A stretch of DNA of 56,595 nucleotides from an uncultured Bacteroidota bacterium (GCA_903903635.1 CAIUZK010000183.1:1-56595); one strand, 5' to 3'; counted from the stretch's first letter, positions 8,485 to 18,174 are shown. The notes: a model not told the origin generated them from the sequence alone. Numbers and translations: made by a program.

Positions 8485-10437
8485 TCAGTATTTTACCACT
8501 TTATACGTTTTGATTTTTCCTTTTGCAGCTATCTGTATAAAGTATAATCCATGGACCAATTTGTCTGCAGGAACGTCGGCAGAATTACCTTGTGAAATAC
8601 CATGCCATAATTCACGGTTCATTGCATCTGTTAGTGTTATATTGGAATTAGGAAGTAAAGTGGAAATATGCCAGACACTATTGGCTGGATTTGGCGCTAT
8701 AAATGGATTTATTTCACTTAGTTCAGGCACAGTAAGATAGGTATCAATACTTATACTATCGAGCCCATATATTAGCCAATTATTAGGGTCAGCTGTTATC
8801 GAAAGGACAGATTCGGGGAAGGTGAAATGAAAAACCTGAGACTGCAAAGTATCATTGAATTTTACTAACAAAGTAGTACCTAATGATCCGTCAATAGCGA
8901 ACTCGACAGGGAGTTTAAATAAAGGCACAGAGATAGAATCAGATGTTCGCTGATCAATTTTTATGATAACATCATTCCCAATTTGGTTCCATGTTATATT
9001 ATAAATCGGAAATCCTTGCCCATAAGCCCATTGTGTAAAAAAGGTGTCGAGGTTTATTCCATTTACTGTAACGCCTACTAGGGATTCTGCTTCATTTTTA
9101 AGGTCATTTATAGACCCGTTACCGCCACCAAAATGAGCTTGGTAATTTTTCAAAACCTTGAAGAAGTGGCTATCATTGTTGATGATACCACGTAGCATAT
9201 GTATAATGCCGGCTCCTTTTGAATAAGTAAGAAACCAACTGAAAATCCTGTTTTCATCCGTAGTATCCGCTACATAACAGGAGCCGGTATCTGTAACTTT
9301 TGCACTGTTCTGGCAACCTGTTATGTACGTAGTTGCAGATGCATGGCTTTCAAAATGGTCTTTATAACAGTAGCTGGCATAGGTTGCCATTCCCTCATTC
9401 ATTATTATATCTGACCATGTGGCGCAGGTTACATTATCACCAAACCATTGATGGCCCAATTCATGTGAAATGGTCTCCATATCCAGGTTCCTGAGTGTGG
9501 TCATTGTCTGGTTCTCCATACCGGGCGTACCTGCAATACAGTGGCCATATTTTTCCTTCCAGAAGGGATACCGTCCGAACAATCCGGAAAAATAATCTAT
9601 GACAGGACCTACAGAATTAGTTATGGTCACATTGGTCATGAAATTCGAGTTATCTAACAAATAATTCTGTACCAACATGGAATCTGTACTCCCGGAAAAT
9701 ACCATAAAATAGGATGATTCCCGATACTGGGCTACAGCAACAGAAATGAGGTAATAATCAATTGGATAACGTTCGGCCCACTCATAGCGCACAAAGCCCG
9801 GACTAACAATAGTAGTATCTTTCAACAAACCATTGCAACCTGCCTTGAGGCCAGATGGTATTGTTACCCAGAAATCAACTGAATCAATTTTATCTTTAAG
9901 CGACTGTTTGCATGGCCACCACTCTTTGGCATGATAGCATTCTCCCTGAGAAAATGTGGCTTTTATGTAATCTGTGCCACTGTTTAATCCGTTTATGCCC
10001 AAAAAGCCCGACATAGGCATAGGAGTGCCATGATAAAACACCTGTGAATTAAACATACTTCCAGACGGCAGGGGTGTTGCCAAATGTACAGTCCTAATAA
10101 ACCCTGAAGTGCTGTAAGAAAGCATTGTACCATTTAACAGTACAGAATCAATAACCATTAAAGAGTCTAATTCGAATACATAATCTGTAAAGGATGAAAC
10201 TGTGGTAATGGCTCTGGTACTAACATCTCCACTTAGATATACCGAAGTATCGGTAAGGCTCAGGTTTAGTTTAACATACTTTACATCATAGTTATCCTCA
10301 GCTGGGTCAGCAACTGTTGGTTTGGCAGAAAATCTTCCTTTAGCACAGCCTGATCCGGCTTCAGCATGCTTCATACCAAAAACTCCTGAGACCAGGATTG
10401 TAACCAGATAAATTATTGCAGAAGACTTTCCTCTCAT
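8485..10437 (-). CDS. M1-family metallopeptidase, T9SS-secreted
   Basis: Secreted zinc aminopeptidase-like enzyme of 650 aa. An N-terminal signal (MRGKSSAIIYLVTILVSGVFG) is followed by the M1 N-domain. The substrate motif GTPGMEN is followed by the zinc site HELGHQWFGD (H325, E326, H329), with E348 in NEGMATY completing the HExxH-x18-E pattern. The last ~75 residues form a T9SS type A sorting domain (IAPNPANSV...GLYFIQIA). No full-length ERAP-like C-terminal domain is present. It probably digests extracellular peptides. Its promoter should lie in the 177-bp divergent region shared with the gene at 10615. Confidence 0.9.
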   Translation of the reverse strand: MRGKSSAIIYLVTILVSGVFGMKHAEAGSGCAKGRFSAKPTVADPAEDNYDVKYVKLNLSLTDTSVYLSGDVSTRAITTVSSFTDYVFELDSLMVIDSVLLNGTMLSYSTSGFIRTVHLATPLPSGSMFNSQVFYHGTPMPMSGFLGINGLNSGTDYIKATFSQGECYHAKEWWPCKQSLKDKIDSVDFWVTIPSGLKAGCNGLLKDTTIVSPGFVRYEWAERYPIDYYLISVAVAQYRESSYFMVFSGSTDSMLVQNYLLDNSNFMTNVTITNSVGPVIDYFSGLFGRYPFWKEKYGHCIAGTPGMENQTMTTLRNLDMETISHELGHQWFGDNVTCATWSDIIMNEGMATYASYCYKDHFESHASATTYITGCQNSAKVTDTGSCYVADTTDENRIFSWFLTYSKGAGIIHMLRGIINNDSHFFKVLKNYQAHFGGGNGSINDLKNEAESLVGVTVNGINLDTFFTQWAYGQGFPIYNITWNQIGNDVIIKIDQRTSDSISVPLFKLPVEFAIDGSLGTTLLVKFNDTLQSQVFHFTFPESVLSITADPNNWLIYGLDSISIDTYLTVPELSEINPFIAPNPANSVWHISTLLPNSNITLTDAMNRELWHGISQGNSADVPADKLVHGLYFIQIAAKGKIKTYKVVKY

Positions 10438-10519
10438 AAAACAGATTCAAACATCAAACCAACAAGTATAGCTATTAGACTCCTCCGGCGATAATACTGG
10501 TTGGGTATAGATCGTATCT

Positions 10520-10551
10520 TGTGGCAAACTTAAAAAATATTGCTACCTTCA
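10520..10551 (+). promoter_or_regulatory. Possible promoter of the propeller/SGNH gene
   Basis: TACCTTCA at 10544-10551, with TTGTG-like bases about 20 bp upstream, is a weak match to the Bacteroidota consensus. Confidence 0.3.
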
Positions 10552-10614
10552 AATATACAAAAGGAATATTAAAAATAGTTCTGTACCGATTTCAGAAACA
10601 AAAGAAGCTGCTTT

Positions 10615-13419
10615 ATGAAACAAGCCTTACTGATAATTTTGCTGTTTTATTCTTTAGCTACTCCATTCTTTAGCCAGGCCCAGAATTTTGTATGGGCAAA
10701 ACATGCAGGTGGCAACAACAACATAGATAATTATGGCGCTGCTATTGCAACCGATCAATATCATAATACTGTAGTTACCGGCACTTATAGTTCAGGATGC
10801 AATTATGGTTCTTCAACCTTAAGTGGCCCCGGACCACATAATATTTTCCTTGCAAAATATGATTCATCGGGCAACGTAATCTGGCTGATAACAATGGGAG
10901 GCGACAGCACCGATGAAGCAGGCAGCGTAGCCCTTGACAGCAATGGAAATATTTACATTGCCGGCAACATGCACAGTCCTTATCTGTTCTTCGGTCTCTA
11001 TCATCATCTTACTAATACCAACATAAATGGATGGAATAGTTTCATCGCAAAATATGACTACGGCGGACATTTTATTTGGGCAAAATCTATAAACAGCCTT
11101 ACCGATAATAAAGTCTTCAGTGTTACAACCGATGCCGCTGGTAATGTTGTAATTGGGGGCTATTTCACAGGCCAGGCCTATTTCTCGGATACCACTATAA
11201 GAGGTGGAAAGCAGAATATATTTATTGCCAAATACTCCTCTTCAGGTTCGCTGTTGTGGGTGCGTAGTGGCATATCAGATAATGTTTGTTTTGCCAAAGC
11301 CCTGGCATGCGACCCGGCAGGTAATATATATGCAACCGGCAAGGTAAGTGGAGCTATTGCCTTTGGCTCAACTCCATTAGGTAATATTACCGATCAGTAT
11401 TTCGATGGCGCTATGCTACCCCTGACTTTTACTGCGCAGCTTCCGGATGCCGCAATATCATTTACCGGATCGTATATGCATGTATCAGGCGGAGCAGGGG
11501 ATAACAGCAATAACATTACCACTAATTACGTTTCCAACCTGGAGCATTTTAAAGTTGAATCTAACCTCCTAATTACCTCACCAGGATCCGGAGTTGGAAT
11601 AGGTAAATTTTCCGGCAGCCCGATTCTTGCCGAATTTCCATTGAACGATACCGTCGACAACCAGATCCGAATCTATAACTTTGGTATCCTTTCTGTTGGA
11701 TCAAATTACCATGTAGCTGTTGGTGATTCTATTAATATTTCGTTGGAGCGGGATTATGATTCAATTCTCGCTACGCTGATTAATTACACCCGTCATTACA
11801 GTATATCGGCAGGATACAGGTTTCTTATCGGGCTGCCGTTATTCTCAACTGTTATGCCCAACTTTGGGCCCTATGGCATGTACTTTTCGGGAGGAGCGCA
11901 AAATGTTTACAATTTCAAATTAAGCAGTACTGAGAATAAGAATGCACTTTGTGTATTTACAGGCAACAGTATCACTACCGGCTATTATTCAGGGGGCAAG
12001 GGCCACCGGTTTCAGGATATACTTTATGCCAATAATCCCTGGCTATATGCTACGAATGCCGGCGCCGGCGATAAGTCGGTAAATGTGATGCTGGATAGTA
12101 TAGAGATGATAGCCCTGCAACCAAAATATGCATTTGTAAATATTGGTGTAAATGATGCTCGTGCCGGATTTGACTTAGTGTTGTATCAAAACAGATTGCA
12201 CCTGTTATGCCAGACCTATAAAAATCATGGTATCACTCCGGTATTAGCCACACTGACACCGCAAGACCCTGGAATGGTTGATCCATACAATCTTGCAATA
12301 AAAGCCGTTGGACTTGCAGATACAATCACGGTGGTAGATATATGGTCTGCGTTGGTTGATTCTACAACCGGCTTTATGAAAAGCATGTATAATTCAGGGG
12401 ATAACGTTCATCCCAACCCGGCAGGCAATGTGGCTATGGCAGCGGCAATTGCCGCACAGGCTCCCTTTTTAATTGCTGATATCCCTGCCTGGAATTTCAG
12501 TCACAAGGTAACTACGCTAACCCCCGGTAATGACAAGGCTTTTGTGGCCAGGTTTCTGCCAGACGGACAACTAGACTGGATAACAACAGATACAAATACT
12601 GTCGCCCAGGGAAGCTCTCCAAACAAAAATTTCAGTTGCGGCAATGGTATCGCAACAGACAATTCAGAAGGTATGTACGTAGGGGGTAGCCTGCTCGATG
12701 CCCGGTTTATCGTTTCTGGTGTCCCGGTAACCATTCAGGATGCTTTTGTAAGTAAATACAATCGTTCTGGCACACTTGTGTGGCAGAAAAGATGGGGCAG
12801 TAATACCAATGATGCTGTAACCGGCCTGGCAGTAAATGCAGCCGGAGCGCCCTATGCCATAGGCAACTATAGCGGCGATATAGTTATAGGCAGCAAAACG
12901 CTATCCGGAGATCTTTCCAATGTTTTCATTGCACGGTTTGATACATCCGGCAACAATCTATGGGTGAAGAATATTGAGGGACATGCCTGTTTTGGGAATG
13001 CCATTGCGATAGATAAATTCGACAGCAGTATTCTGACCACTGGCAACTTCAACAACCAGGCAATTTTTGATTCCATTTTACTTGAGTCATCCTTTCCTGC
13101 CACGTTTTATAACTATGATCTGTTTGTTGCCAGACAAGAGGATGGCGCAGGCTACTTAAACATAAATAAGACCCCTTCATTAATTACTAATACTATTTAC
13201 CCAAACCCAACCAGTGACCAACTAAATATCAAGTTGAACAAGCCTGGGCATTACTCAATCTCATTGTTCGATGTTGTTGGTAAATGTTGTGCGAAATTCG
13301 AAACTGCAAAAGAGTTGTACACAATCGACACAAAACCATTGGCATCCGGCATATATTACATACACATTTCTGATGGCAAGAATCTCTCGTCTTATTTTAA
13401 GTTCGCAAAAATTGATTAG
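10615..13419 (+). CDS. T9SS protein: SBBP beta-propeller interrupted by an SGNH hydrolase
   Basis: A 934-aa secreted protein. The signal peptide ends near AQA/Q. Residues ~23-245 hold SBBP-type propeller repeats (DxxGNIYxAGxxxG...FIAKYDSSGxxLW). They break off at a ~200-residue beta-rich segment, followed by an SGNH/GDSL hydrolase domain: block I TGNSIT (Ser452), block III GVND (Asn513), block V DNVHP (Asp596, His599). SBBP repeats resume at ~625-850 (FVARFLPDGQLDW, FIARFDTSGNNLW). The end is a T9SS type A sorting domain (IYPNPTSDQ...SGIYYIHIS). The catalytic set is complete, so carbohydrate-esterase activity such as deacetylation is plausible. The substrate is unknown. Confidence 0.82.
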   Translation: MKQALLIILLFYSLATPFFSQAQNFVWAKHAGGNNNIDNYGAAIATDQYHNTVVTGTYSSGCNYGSSTLSGPGPHNIFLAKYDSSGNVIWLITMGGDSTDEAGSVALDSNGNIYIAGNMHSPYLFFGLYHHLTNTNINGWNSFIAKYDYGGHFIWAKSINSLTDNKVFSVTTDAAGNVVIGGYFTGQAYFSDTTIRGGKQNIFIAKYSSSGSLLWVRSGISDNVCFAKALACDPAGNIYATGKVSGAIAFGSTPLGNITDQYFDGAMLPLTFTAQLPDAAISFTGSYMHVSGGAGDNSNNITTNYVSNLEHFKVESNLLITSPGSGVGIGKFSGSPILAEFPLNDTVDNQIRIYNFGILSVGSNYHVAVGDSINISLERDYDSILATLINYTRHYSISAGYRFLIGLPLFSTVMPNFGPYGMYFSGGAQNVYNFKLSSTENKNALCVFTGNSITTGYYSGGKGHRFQDILYANNPWLYATNAGAGDKSVNVMLDSIEMIALQPKYAFVNIGVNDARAGFDLVLYQNRLHLLCQTYKNHGITPVLATLTPQDPGMVDPYNLAIKAVGLADTITVVDIWSALVDSTTGFMKSMYNSGDNVHPNPAGNVAMAAAIAAQAPFLIADIPAWNFSHKVTTLTPGNDKAFVARFLPDGQLDWITTDTNTVAQGSSPNKNFSCGNGIATDNSEGMYVGGSLLDARFIVSGVPVTIQDAFVSKYNRSGTLVWQKRWGSNTNDAVTGLAVNAAGAPYAIGNYSGDIVIGSKTLSGDLSNVFIARFDTSGNNLWVKNIEGHACFGNAIAIDKFDSSILTTGNFNNQAIFDSILLESSFPATFYNYDLFVARQEDGAGYLNINKTPSLITNTIYPNPTSDQLNIKLNKPGHYSISLFDVVGKCCAKFETAKELYTIDTKPLASGIYYIHISDGKNLSSYFKFAKID

Positions 13420-13508
13420 ACAGTCCGAAAATCACGTTTCATTCGAACACCGTATGTTATGCATAGTTTCAGGTCATTGAGCTACTAAGATTTCTTTTAA
13501 AAAATAAT

Positions 13509-13540
13509 TTTGAATATATTGCGCGACTATATTAAATTTG
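13509..13540 (+). promoter_or_regulatory. Promoter of the 93-aa membrane protein gene
   Basis: TTTG at 13509-13512, 20-bp spacer, TAAATTTG at 13533-13540: a full consensus match. Transcription should begin about 13547, leaving a leader of only ~13 nt before the ATG at 13560. Confidence 0.65.
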
Positions 13541-13559
13541 CTATGAATAAGTCTCGCTC

Positions 13560-13841
13560 ATGAAACTCCTTGCTAAGAAACGATTCGCATTTATCGGGAA
13601 ATCACTTTTGTGGTCTCTGATGCTTTATGTTGCCTTTATGGTAACCATTAACTGGGATGAAGTAAGTAATACGGTAAGTGGTAATAATCCTATTACTGTG
13701 ATCAACCAGACATTGCCTGATGCGCCGCCACCGGGTATCAATTCACCGGTGACAACTCCGACCAACATCAATACCCACAGTGTTATAGTTAAGGGTATCA
13801 TTGCCGTGGTGAAGGCAGTAAGCGGATTTTCGGGTCATTAA
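13560..13841 (+). CDS. Small membrane or secreted protein of unknown function (93 aa)
   Basis: A hydrophobic stretch near residues 15-32 (SLLWSLMLYVAFMVTI) looks like a signal anchor. It is followed by a Pro/Thr/Asn-rich linker (DAPPPGINSPVTTPTN) and a short amphipathic C-terminus (VIVKGIIAVVKAVSGF). A consensus promoter sits immediately upstream, which supports a real gene despite the small size. An out-of-frame six-codon ORF (ATG 13543) ends at TCATGA, overlapping this start codon. No homologous family is recognised. Confidence 0.55.
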   Translation: MKLLAKKRFAFIGKSLLWSLMLYVAFMVTINWDEVSNTVSGNNPITVINQTLPDAPPPGINSPVTTPTNINTHSVIVKGIIAVVKAVSGFSGH

Positions 13842-13870
13842 TACATACAGAGAGCGCTTACCTATGCCTT

Positions 13871-15646
13871 CTACCTGCTTAAGTGGCTCCATGCCATTCT
13901 CAGTGAAGTATTATCTCCTTGTTTGTATTGAACCAAAGCTGCATAGACTCCTCTTTTTTCATCGAAACAAGCACCTTCAGTAAAGCAACTCAGATATTCA
14001 TCTTTCTGAGGTTCACCAAATAAGTAGTGCTTAGTGATCTCCTTCTTATTACTGATCCGGTAACAAACCGCATTTGTCTGTTCAAATTTATAAGTGGTGT
14101 CGCCGGGATTCATTAAACTGTTGTTGAAATTTGAATTGTTGTCGTTAAATATGAGATAGAAATTTTTGCCAAAGGAATATGTATTAAGTGCCGCAAACTG
14201 CCTGTTGTAAACCTGTAGAGGCAGATCATTAAAGATGTTCTGATCGCACCACTTAGCTTTTAACTGTCCTGAATAGTAAAAATGCCTGTAGCTACGATAG
14301 TAAACAGAACGCGGCACAACAGCGCCCCAGAGTTCATTGCCATCGTCATCATATTGTGTGATACAGATATCACGCAGATAAGTTTCAAACAGGCTATTCC
14401 GCGCCTGGGTTTCAATATTCATAAATCGTGTGAATGATTCACTGATCATTGTAGACAAACCTTTTTCATTGGTAAATACCGAAACCGGCACACCGGTATA
14501 TTGCGCATTACTATCTGTTTTATCCTTAAGATATTTATTGGCCAACTGGTTATTGATCCATTTAAAATCTGTACCTCTGGTGTTTTCATCAAGTTTAATG
14601 AGCAGGTTGCCGGTTACAGCAGTTGGCAGCATCTGCAGCCCATATCTCATCAATGCATCCTTATAGCTGAATACCATCAGGTTATCAGCGCCAGCAAAAG
14701 CATTATAAGTGCCGTAAACATGAAACGGATAAACATCAGAGGTAACATCGGCCTTTTTCACGACCGGACTACCGCCTTTTGCAGGAATGAAATAAATAGC
14801 AACATGGTGACTTAGCTCGGGAGGAGTAGGGTCGATTTCATCGTAATTGCCTCCAAATTTTTCTCCTCTCGGATCATCCAAAGACTGATACCCATTAGCC
14901 GAACCAGATGTTGACAGGTTAAAAGGGTTGCTGGAGGTATCATAAACATTGCCGTGGCTGATAGTGCCATTAATAAGTATTTTAGACTGGCAAAGCGTTA
15001 CCACGAGACCGTTTTCGAGGTAATCTCCCCCTATTACATCTATGTAATCATAATTTGCCCTATCCACATCCAGTTGAACTTCTTTCAAAACCTCATGAGA
15101 TGCCTGATAATAAACCAAATAAACATCAGCAGATTTCGGGTAATTCTTAATAGTACTGAACAGGATAGCATAACCAGTCCCATCCTTCTTCTTCATTATA
15201 TGAAAATTCATCCGGTTTTCCTTATTCTTAGATTCAGCTACAACTTTTTCTTCAATCAGTTTTCCTGTGGTAGCATTAAATCTGAGCCGTATAAGACAAT
15301 GTTTGTGCACCCGGTTTTCCTGGTCAAAAAACAAAACGGCCTCGCCATTAATTTCAAATAATCCTTTAAACAGCGCCTCCTGAATGACATACACATCAAG
15401 ATACCTGCATAGTTCTTTGTAGCCTGCAATTTCCTTACGCGCAGAATCGAACACTTTTATTACAATACCTTTTGCAGGCTCAAAATGAAATAGCATGGTA
15501 TTACCATTGCTCATGCACAAAACCTTATTCACACCCGTCTTATTCAGGTCTACTTCACGGCTCAACTCCCTTTTGTTTTCTTGCGCCTGATTGCTGTAAG
15601 GTAATATACCCAGCATGAAAACAAGTAAAAATTTAAGACTATTCAT
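13871..15646 (-). CDS. Secreted protein of unknown function, paralog 1 (591 aa)
   Basis: The signal peptide MNSLKFLLVFMLGILPYSNQAQ is followed by a long beta-rich protein with no recognised domain. It is clearly paralogous to the next gene (15707-17326): both share NGxTxLFHFxPxK, VFDSARK, FKGLFEINGEAVLF, KEVQLDVDR, YDDDGxELWG and the C-terminal YAALVQYKxGDxTSxRMAWS. The repeating strand pattern suggests a propeller-like fold, but this is inference. There is no T9SS domain and no lipobox. It is 60 bp downstream of its paralog and probably co-transcribed. Confidence 0.75.
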   Translation of the reverse strand: MNSLKFLLVFMLGILPYSNQAQENKRELSREVDLNKTGVNKVLCMSNGNTMLFHFEPAKGIVIKVFDSARKEIAGYKELCRYLDVYVIQEALFKGLFEINGEAVLFFDQENRVHKHCLIRLRFNATTGKLIEEKVVAESKNKENRMNFHIMKKKDGTGYAILFSTIKNYPKSADVYLVYYQASHEVLKEVQLDVDRANYDYIDVIGGDYLENGLVVTLCQSKILINGTISHGNVYDTSSNPFNLSTSGSANGYQSLDDPRGEKFGGNYDEIDPTPPELSHHVAIYFIPAKGGSPVVKKADVTSDVYPFHVYGTYNAFAGADNLMVFSYKDALMRYGLQMLPTAVTGNLLIKLDENTRGTDFKWINNQLANKYLKDKTDSNAQYTGVPVSVFTNEKGLSTMISESFTRFMNIETQARNSLFETYLRDICITQYDDDGNELWGAVVPRSVYYRSYRHFYYSGQLKAKWCDQNIFNDLPLQVYNRQFAALNTYSFGKNFYLIFNDNNSNFNNSLMNPGDTTYKFEQTNAVCYRISNKKEITKHYLFGEPQKDEYLSCFTEGACFDEKRGVYAALVQYKQGDNTSLRMAWSHLSR

Positions 15647-15706
15647 AGTAAGGCATTTAAAGTGGAATAATGGTAAGGTACAAAAATCTCCAAAATCATG
15701 AAAATG

Positions 15707-17326
15707 CTATTCAAGCTTGCTCCAGGCCATCCTTATTGAAGTATCATCGCCCCTTTTATATTGCACAAGAGCTGCATAGTCTCCGGTTTTTTCATCAAAA
15801 AATGTAGCATCCATAAAGCAAGAAATATGCTCATTCACCACAGGCTTACTGAATACATACTTCTTAACCACCTCTCTTTTCCTGGTTATCTTGTAATAGC
15901 AGGCACTGGTGTTTTCAAATGAATTGATAACAAGGCCAGGATTCTTAAAGGTATTGCTAAAGTTCTCTTCATAATCATTAAATACCGCAAAGCTATTGTT
16001 GCCATCCGAATAGGTATAAACGGGTCTGAAATGATACTTGTACTTTTGATATTGGTTATAAATCTGTGCAATGGGCATTACAGTACCCCATAATTCCTTA
16101 CCATCATCATCAAACATTGTAACGCCAATTGAGTAAGTAGTAAAGGATGAATTATTGATACTAAAACCATCATCACCCAGATGGTTTACAGCGGCTATTG
16201 AAACTATGGTTGATAGTCCGTTTTCGTTGGTCCTCATTAGCTGGGGCCTTCCACTAAAGTATCTGGAGGTATCGGTATTTTTGTGAAGATGAGCATTAGC
16301 AAGACTGTCTTTTATTCTGCAGTAACTTATAATGCCTGCTTGTTCATCCATCTTAAAGAACAGGCAACTATTGATATCGCCCAGAACCTCATTCAATCCA
16401 AATTTAGAGTGGATGGCATGCGAATTGTACAATAGGGTATTAAGGGAACCCGCAAATGTGTTTTGTGTAAAGAATGCATTCTTCGGGAAAACATCAACCG
16501 ATAAATCAAAAAGTTGAGTAAATGCCCTGCTACTATCTTTGGGAATAAAATAAAACTGCACATTATGATCGTAGATCGCCCCTCCTTCCACTATAGGAAC
16601 ATCGTGATCCTCAATTCCAAATTGCACAGTCTTATCCAATCCAAGTGTGATCATGATACCAGCAGGTTGGCTGGCTGCTCCTAATACAGTGAGGTAATCA
16701 TACTTTTTGCGGTCCACATCTAATTGTACTTCCTTTACCGACTGATGCAAATTATTGAAGCACACCACATACAAGTCGCATTTCCTGAGTGGCTCATTGT
16801 CGGTGCAGAAGAACACTTCATAGTTCTCTTCCTGTTTGTTTTTGATCACATAAAATTTTATCCGTTTGGCCGTATTTTCAGATTCTCCCAATAGCTTTTC
16901 TTCTGTCAAATTCCCGGTTATGGCACTATACCTTAACCGAATAAGACAATGTTTTGCCCTTACTTCCTGCTCAATGAAAAGTACCGCCTCTCCGTTAATT
17001 TCGAACAGCCCTTTAAAAACAGGCTCTTCATAACCAAAGCGATCCAAATAGCGGTAATGATCAGATACTTTGGCTGATTGTTTTCTGGCACTGTCGAAAA
17101 CCCATACCGTAATAAATTTTTCGGGATCAAAATGAAAAAGCAGGGTGCTGCCATTGTGCATGAGTATTAATCTGTTCCAGCCATCGGAGGGAACTTCAAC
17201 CGGCGGGCTTAATTCGTAGTTTTTTTTATCTTGCGCTATAGCGGGGTATACTGAATTGAAACAAAACAATATAGCAAGAACAAAAACACGAAATATGAAT
17301 TGTATGGTTATTATGATAGATTTCAC
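15707..17326 (-). CDS. Secreted protein of unknown function, paralog 2 (539 aa)
   Basis: Tandem paralog of the 591-aa protein, with the same conserved blocks over nearly the whole length. The frame is open further up to 17404, but that extension contains the hairpin that ends the XRE gene. A GTG at 17326 gives a clean signal peptide (KSIIITIQFIFRVFVLAILF...AIAQ), so I take that start. TATTTTG just upstream is a possible -7 box. No sorting domain or catalytic motif is visible. Function unknown. Confidence 0.7.
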   Translation of the reverse strand: MKSIIITIQFIFRVFVLAILFCFNSVYPAIAQDKKNYELSPPVEVPSDGWNRLILMHNGSTLLFHFDPEKFITVWVFDSARKQSAKVSDHYRYLDRFGYEEPVFKGLFEINGEAVLFIEQEVRAKHCLIRLRYSAITGNLTEEKLLGESENTAKRIKFYVIKNKQEENYEVFFCTDNEPLRKCDLYVVCFNNLHQSVKEVQLDVDRKKYDYLTVLGAASQPAGIMITLGLDKTVQFGIEDHDVPIVEGGAIYDHNVQFYFIPKDSSRAFTQLFDLSVDVFPKNAFFTQNTFAGSLNTLLYNSHAIHSKFGLNEVLGDINSCLFFKMDEQAGIISYCRIKDSLANAHLHKNTDTSRYFSGRPQLMRTNENGLSTIVSIAAVNHLGDDGFSINNSSFTTYSIGVTMFDDDGKELWGTVMPIAQIYNQYQKYKYHFRPVYTYSDGNNSFAVFNDYEENFSNTFKNPGLVINSFENTSACYYKITRKREVVKKYVFSKPVVNEHISCFMDATFFDEKTGDYAALVQYKRGDDTSIRMAWSKLE

Positions 17327-17380
17327 TATAACAAAATACAAAACAATAACAATATTGCAAGAACTATTGAAATGATAAGG

Positions 17381-17402
17381 CCTGCGAGTTACCGCAAGCC
17401 TC
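17381..17402 (-). terminator. Hairpin after the XRE regulator gene
   Basis: On the minus strand, GGCTTGCG-GTAACT-CGCAGGCC forms an 8-bp stem (one G-U pair) 35 bp after the regulator's stop codon. Confidence 0.55.
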
Positions 17403-17436
17403 AAAATATTATCAATGTTTTTCTATGCCTGCATTA

Positions 17437-17751
17437 TCATGCACCTACCAAACTCAGGTGTTCTGAGCTTACCATCTGGAGTGCGAGGCTTTTAATGGAT
17501 GGGTATACCAGTTCGTAAACGCCTTTTTTGCTAGGTGGTACATCAGCTTCCTGCATAGCCACAATGTAAATAATAGACTCGGGTATATCTAAAACCATAC
17601 ATACCTTTGAAATCGTTCGCTGACTTGGACGCTTTACTCCTGTTTCTATTTGAGATAGGGAGGTTTGAGAAAGATCACATTTTTCAGCAAGTTCGTACTG
17701 TGTAATGGAGAGTTTCTTCCTGATCGATTTAATAGCTAGTCCTATATTCAT
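17437..17751 (-). CDS. XRE-family HTH regulator (104 aa)
   Basis: DNA-binding protein with an N-terminal Cro/CI-type helix-turn-helix (residues ~5-60: IGLAIKSIRKKLSITQYELAEK, SQTSLSQIETG, RPSQRTISKV) and a short C-terminal helical tail. It has no peptidase or sensor domain. An imperfect palindrome at 17785-17802 (CTGAT...ATCAG) lies 34 bp upstream of the start and could be its own operator. It is transcribed away from the small gene at 17935. Targets are unknown. Confidence 0.85.
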   Translation of the reverse strand: MNIGLAIKSIRKKLSITQYELAEKCDLSQTSLSQIETGVKRPSQRTISKVCMVLDIPESIIYIVAMQEADVPPSKKGVYELVYPSIKSLALQMVSSEHLSLVGA

Positions 17752-17784
17752 TGGATATGTTTTTTTAATATGCCGGTTAAATAA

Positions 17785-17802
17785 GCTGATAATTAATAAT
17801 CA
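17785..17802. promoter_or_regulatory. Imperfect palindrome, possible operator
   Basis: CTGATAATTAATAATCAG is an AT-rich near-palindrome with 5-bp perfect outer arms, in the divergent region upstream of the XRE gene. Role as an autoregulatory site is inferred from position only. Confidence 0.35.
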
Positions 17803-17934
17803 GTATCGTTTCATTTACCGCAGTTGCCAATAAAGACAGCAGTAAACTTAAAAACGTTTGGTAAAAGTCAAATTTTCATTTTATTAAAATATCCGAAAGA
17901 GCGGTTTTCCATCGCAAGCCATTAACTTTACGGC

Positions 17935-18174
17935 GTGGCAAGCAGCTTTTCAAAACAAGTTATATTTAATAAGAAGCCCATATTGGCAATCTTCGTACCT
18001 CAACTGAGGCCAGATGGCATGCACTATGAAGTAAATATCAAAGGATATCCCCGGTTTTATATGGCCTGGTCGCCGCTCGGGAGGTATGACATCCTGAATG
18101 AGGAGGGATTAAACCTGCCCTATGAACTGGTGCTATCGGTAAGCGATATTATTGAGCAACACAGAAAACGATGA
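17935..18174 (+). CDS. Small protein of unknown function (79 aa)
   Basis: Soluble, compact sequence with no signal peptide (ILAIFVPQLRPDGMHYEVNI, FYMAWSPLGRYDI, ELVLSVSDIIEQ), consistent with one small alpha/beta domain. The only start that keeps the N-terminal strand is GTG at 17935. A TAACTTTA box at 17923-17930 would place transcription at or near that GTG, so the mRNA may be leaderless. The next ATG (18019) would remove a third of the protein. Not recognised. Confidence 0.5.
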   Translation: MASSFSKQVIFNKKPILAIFVPQLRPDGMHYEVNIKGYPRFYMAWSPLGRYDILNEEGLNLPYELVLSVSDIIEQHRKR

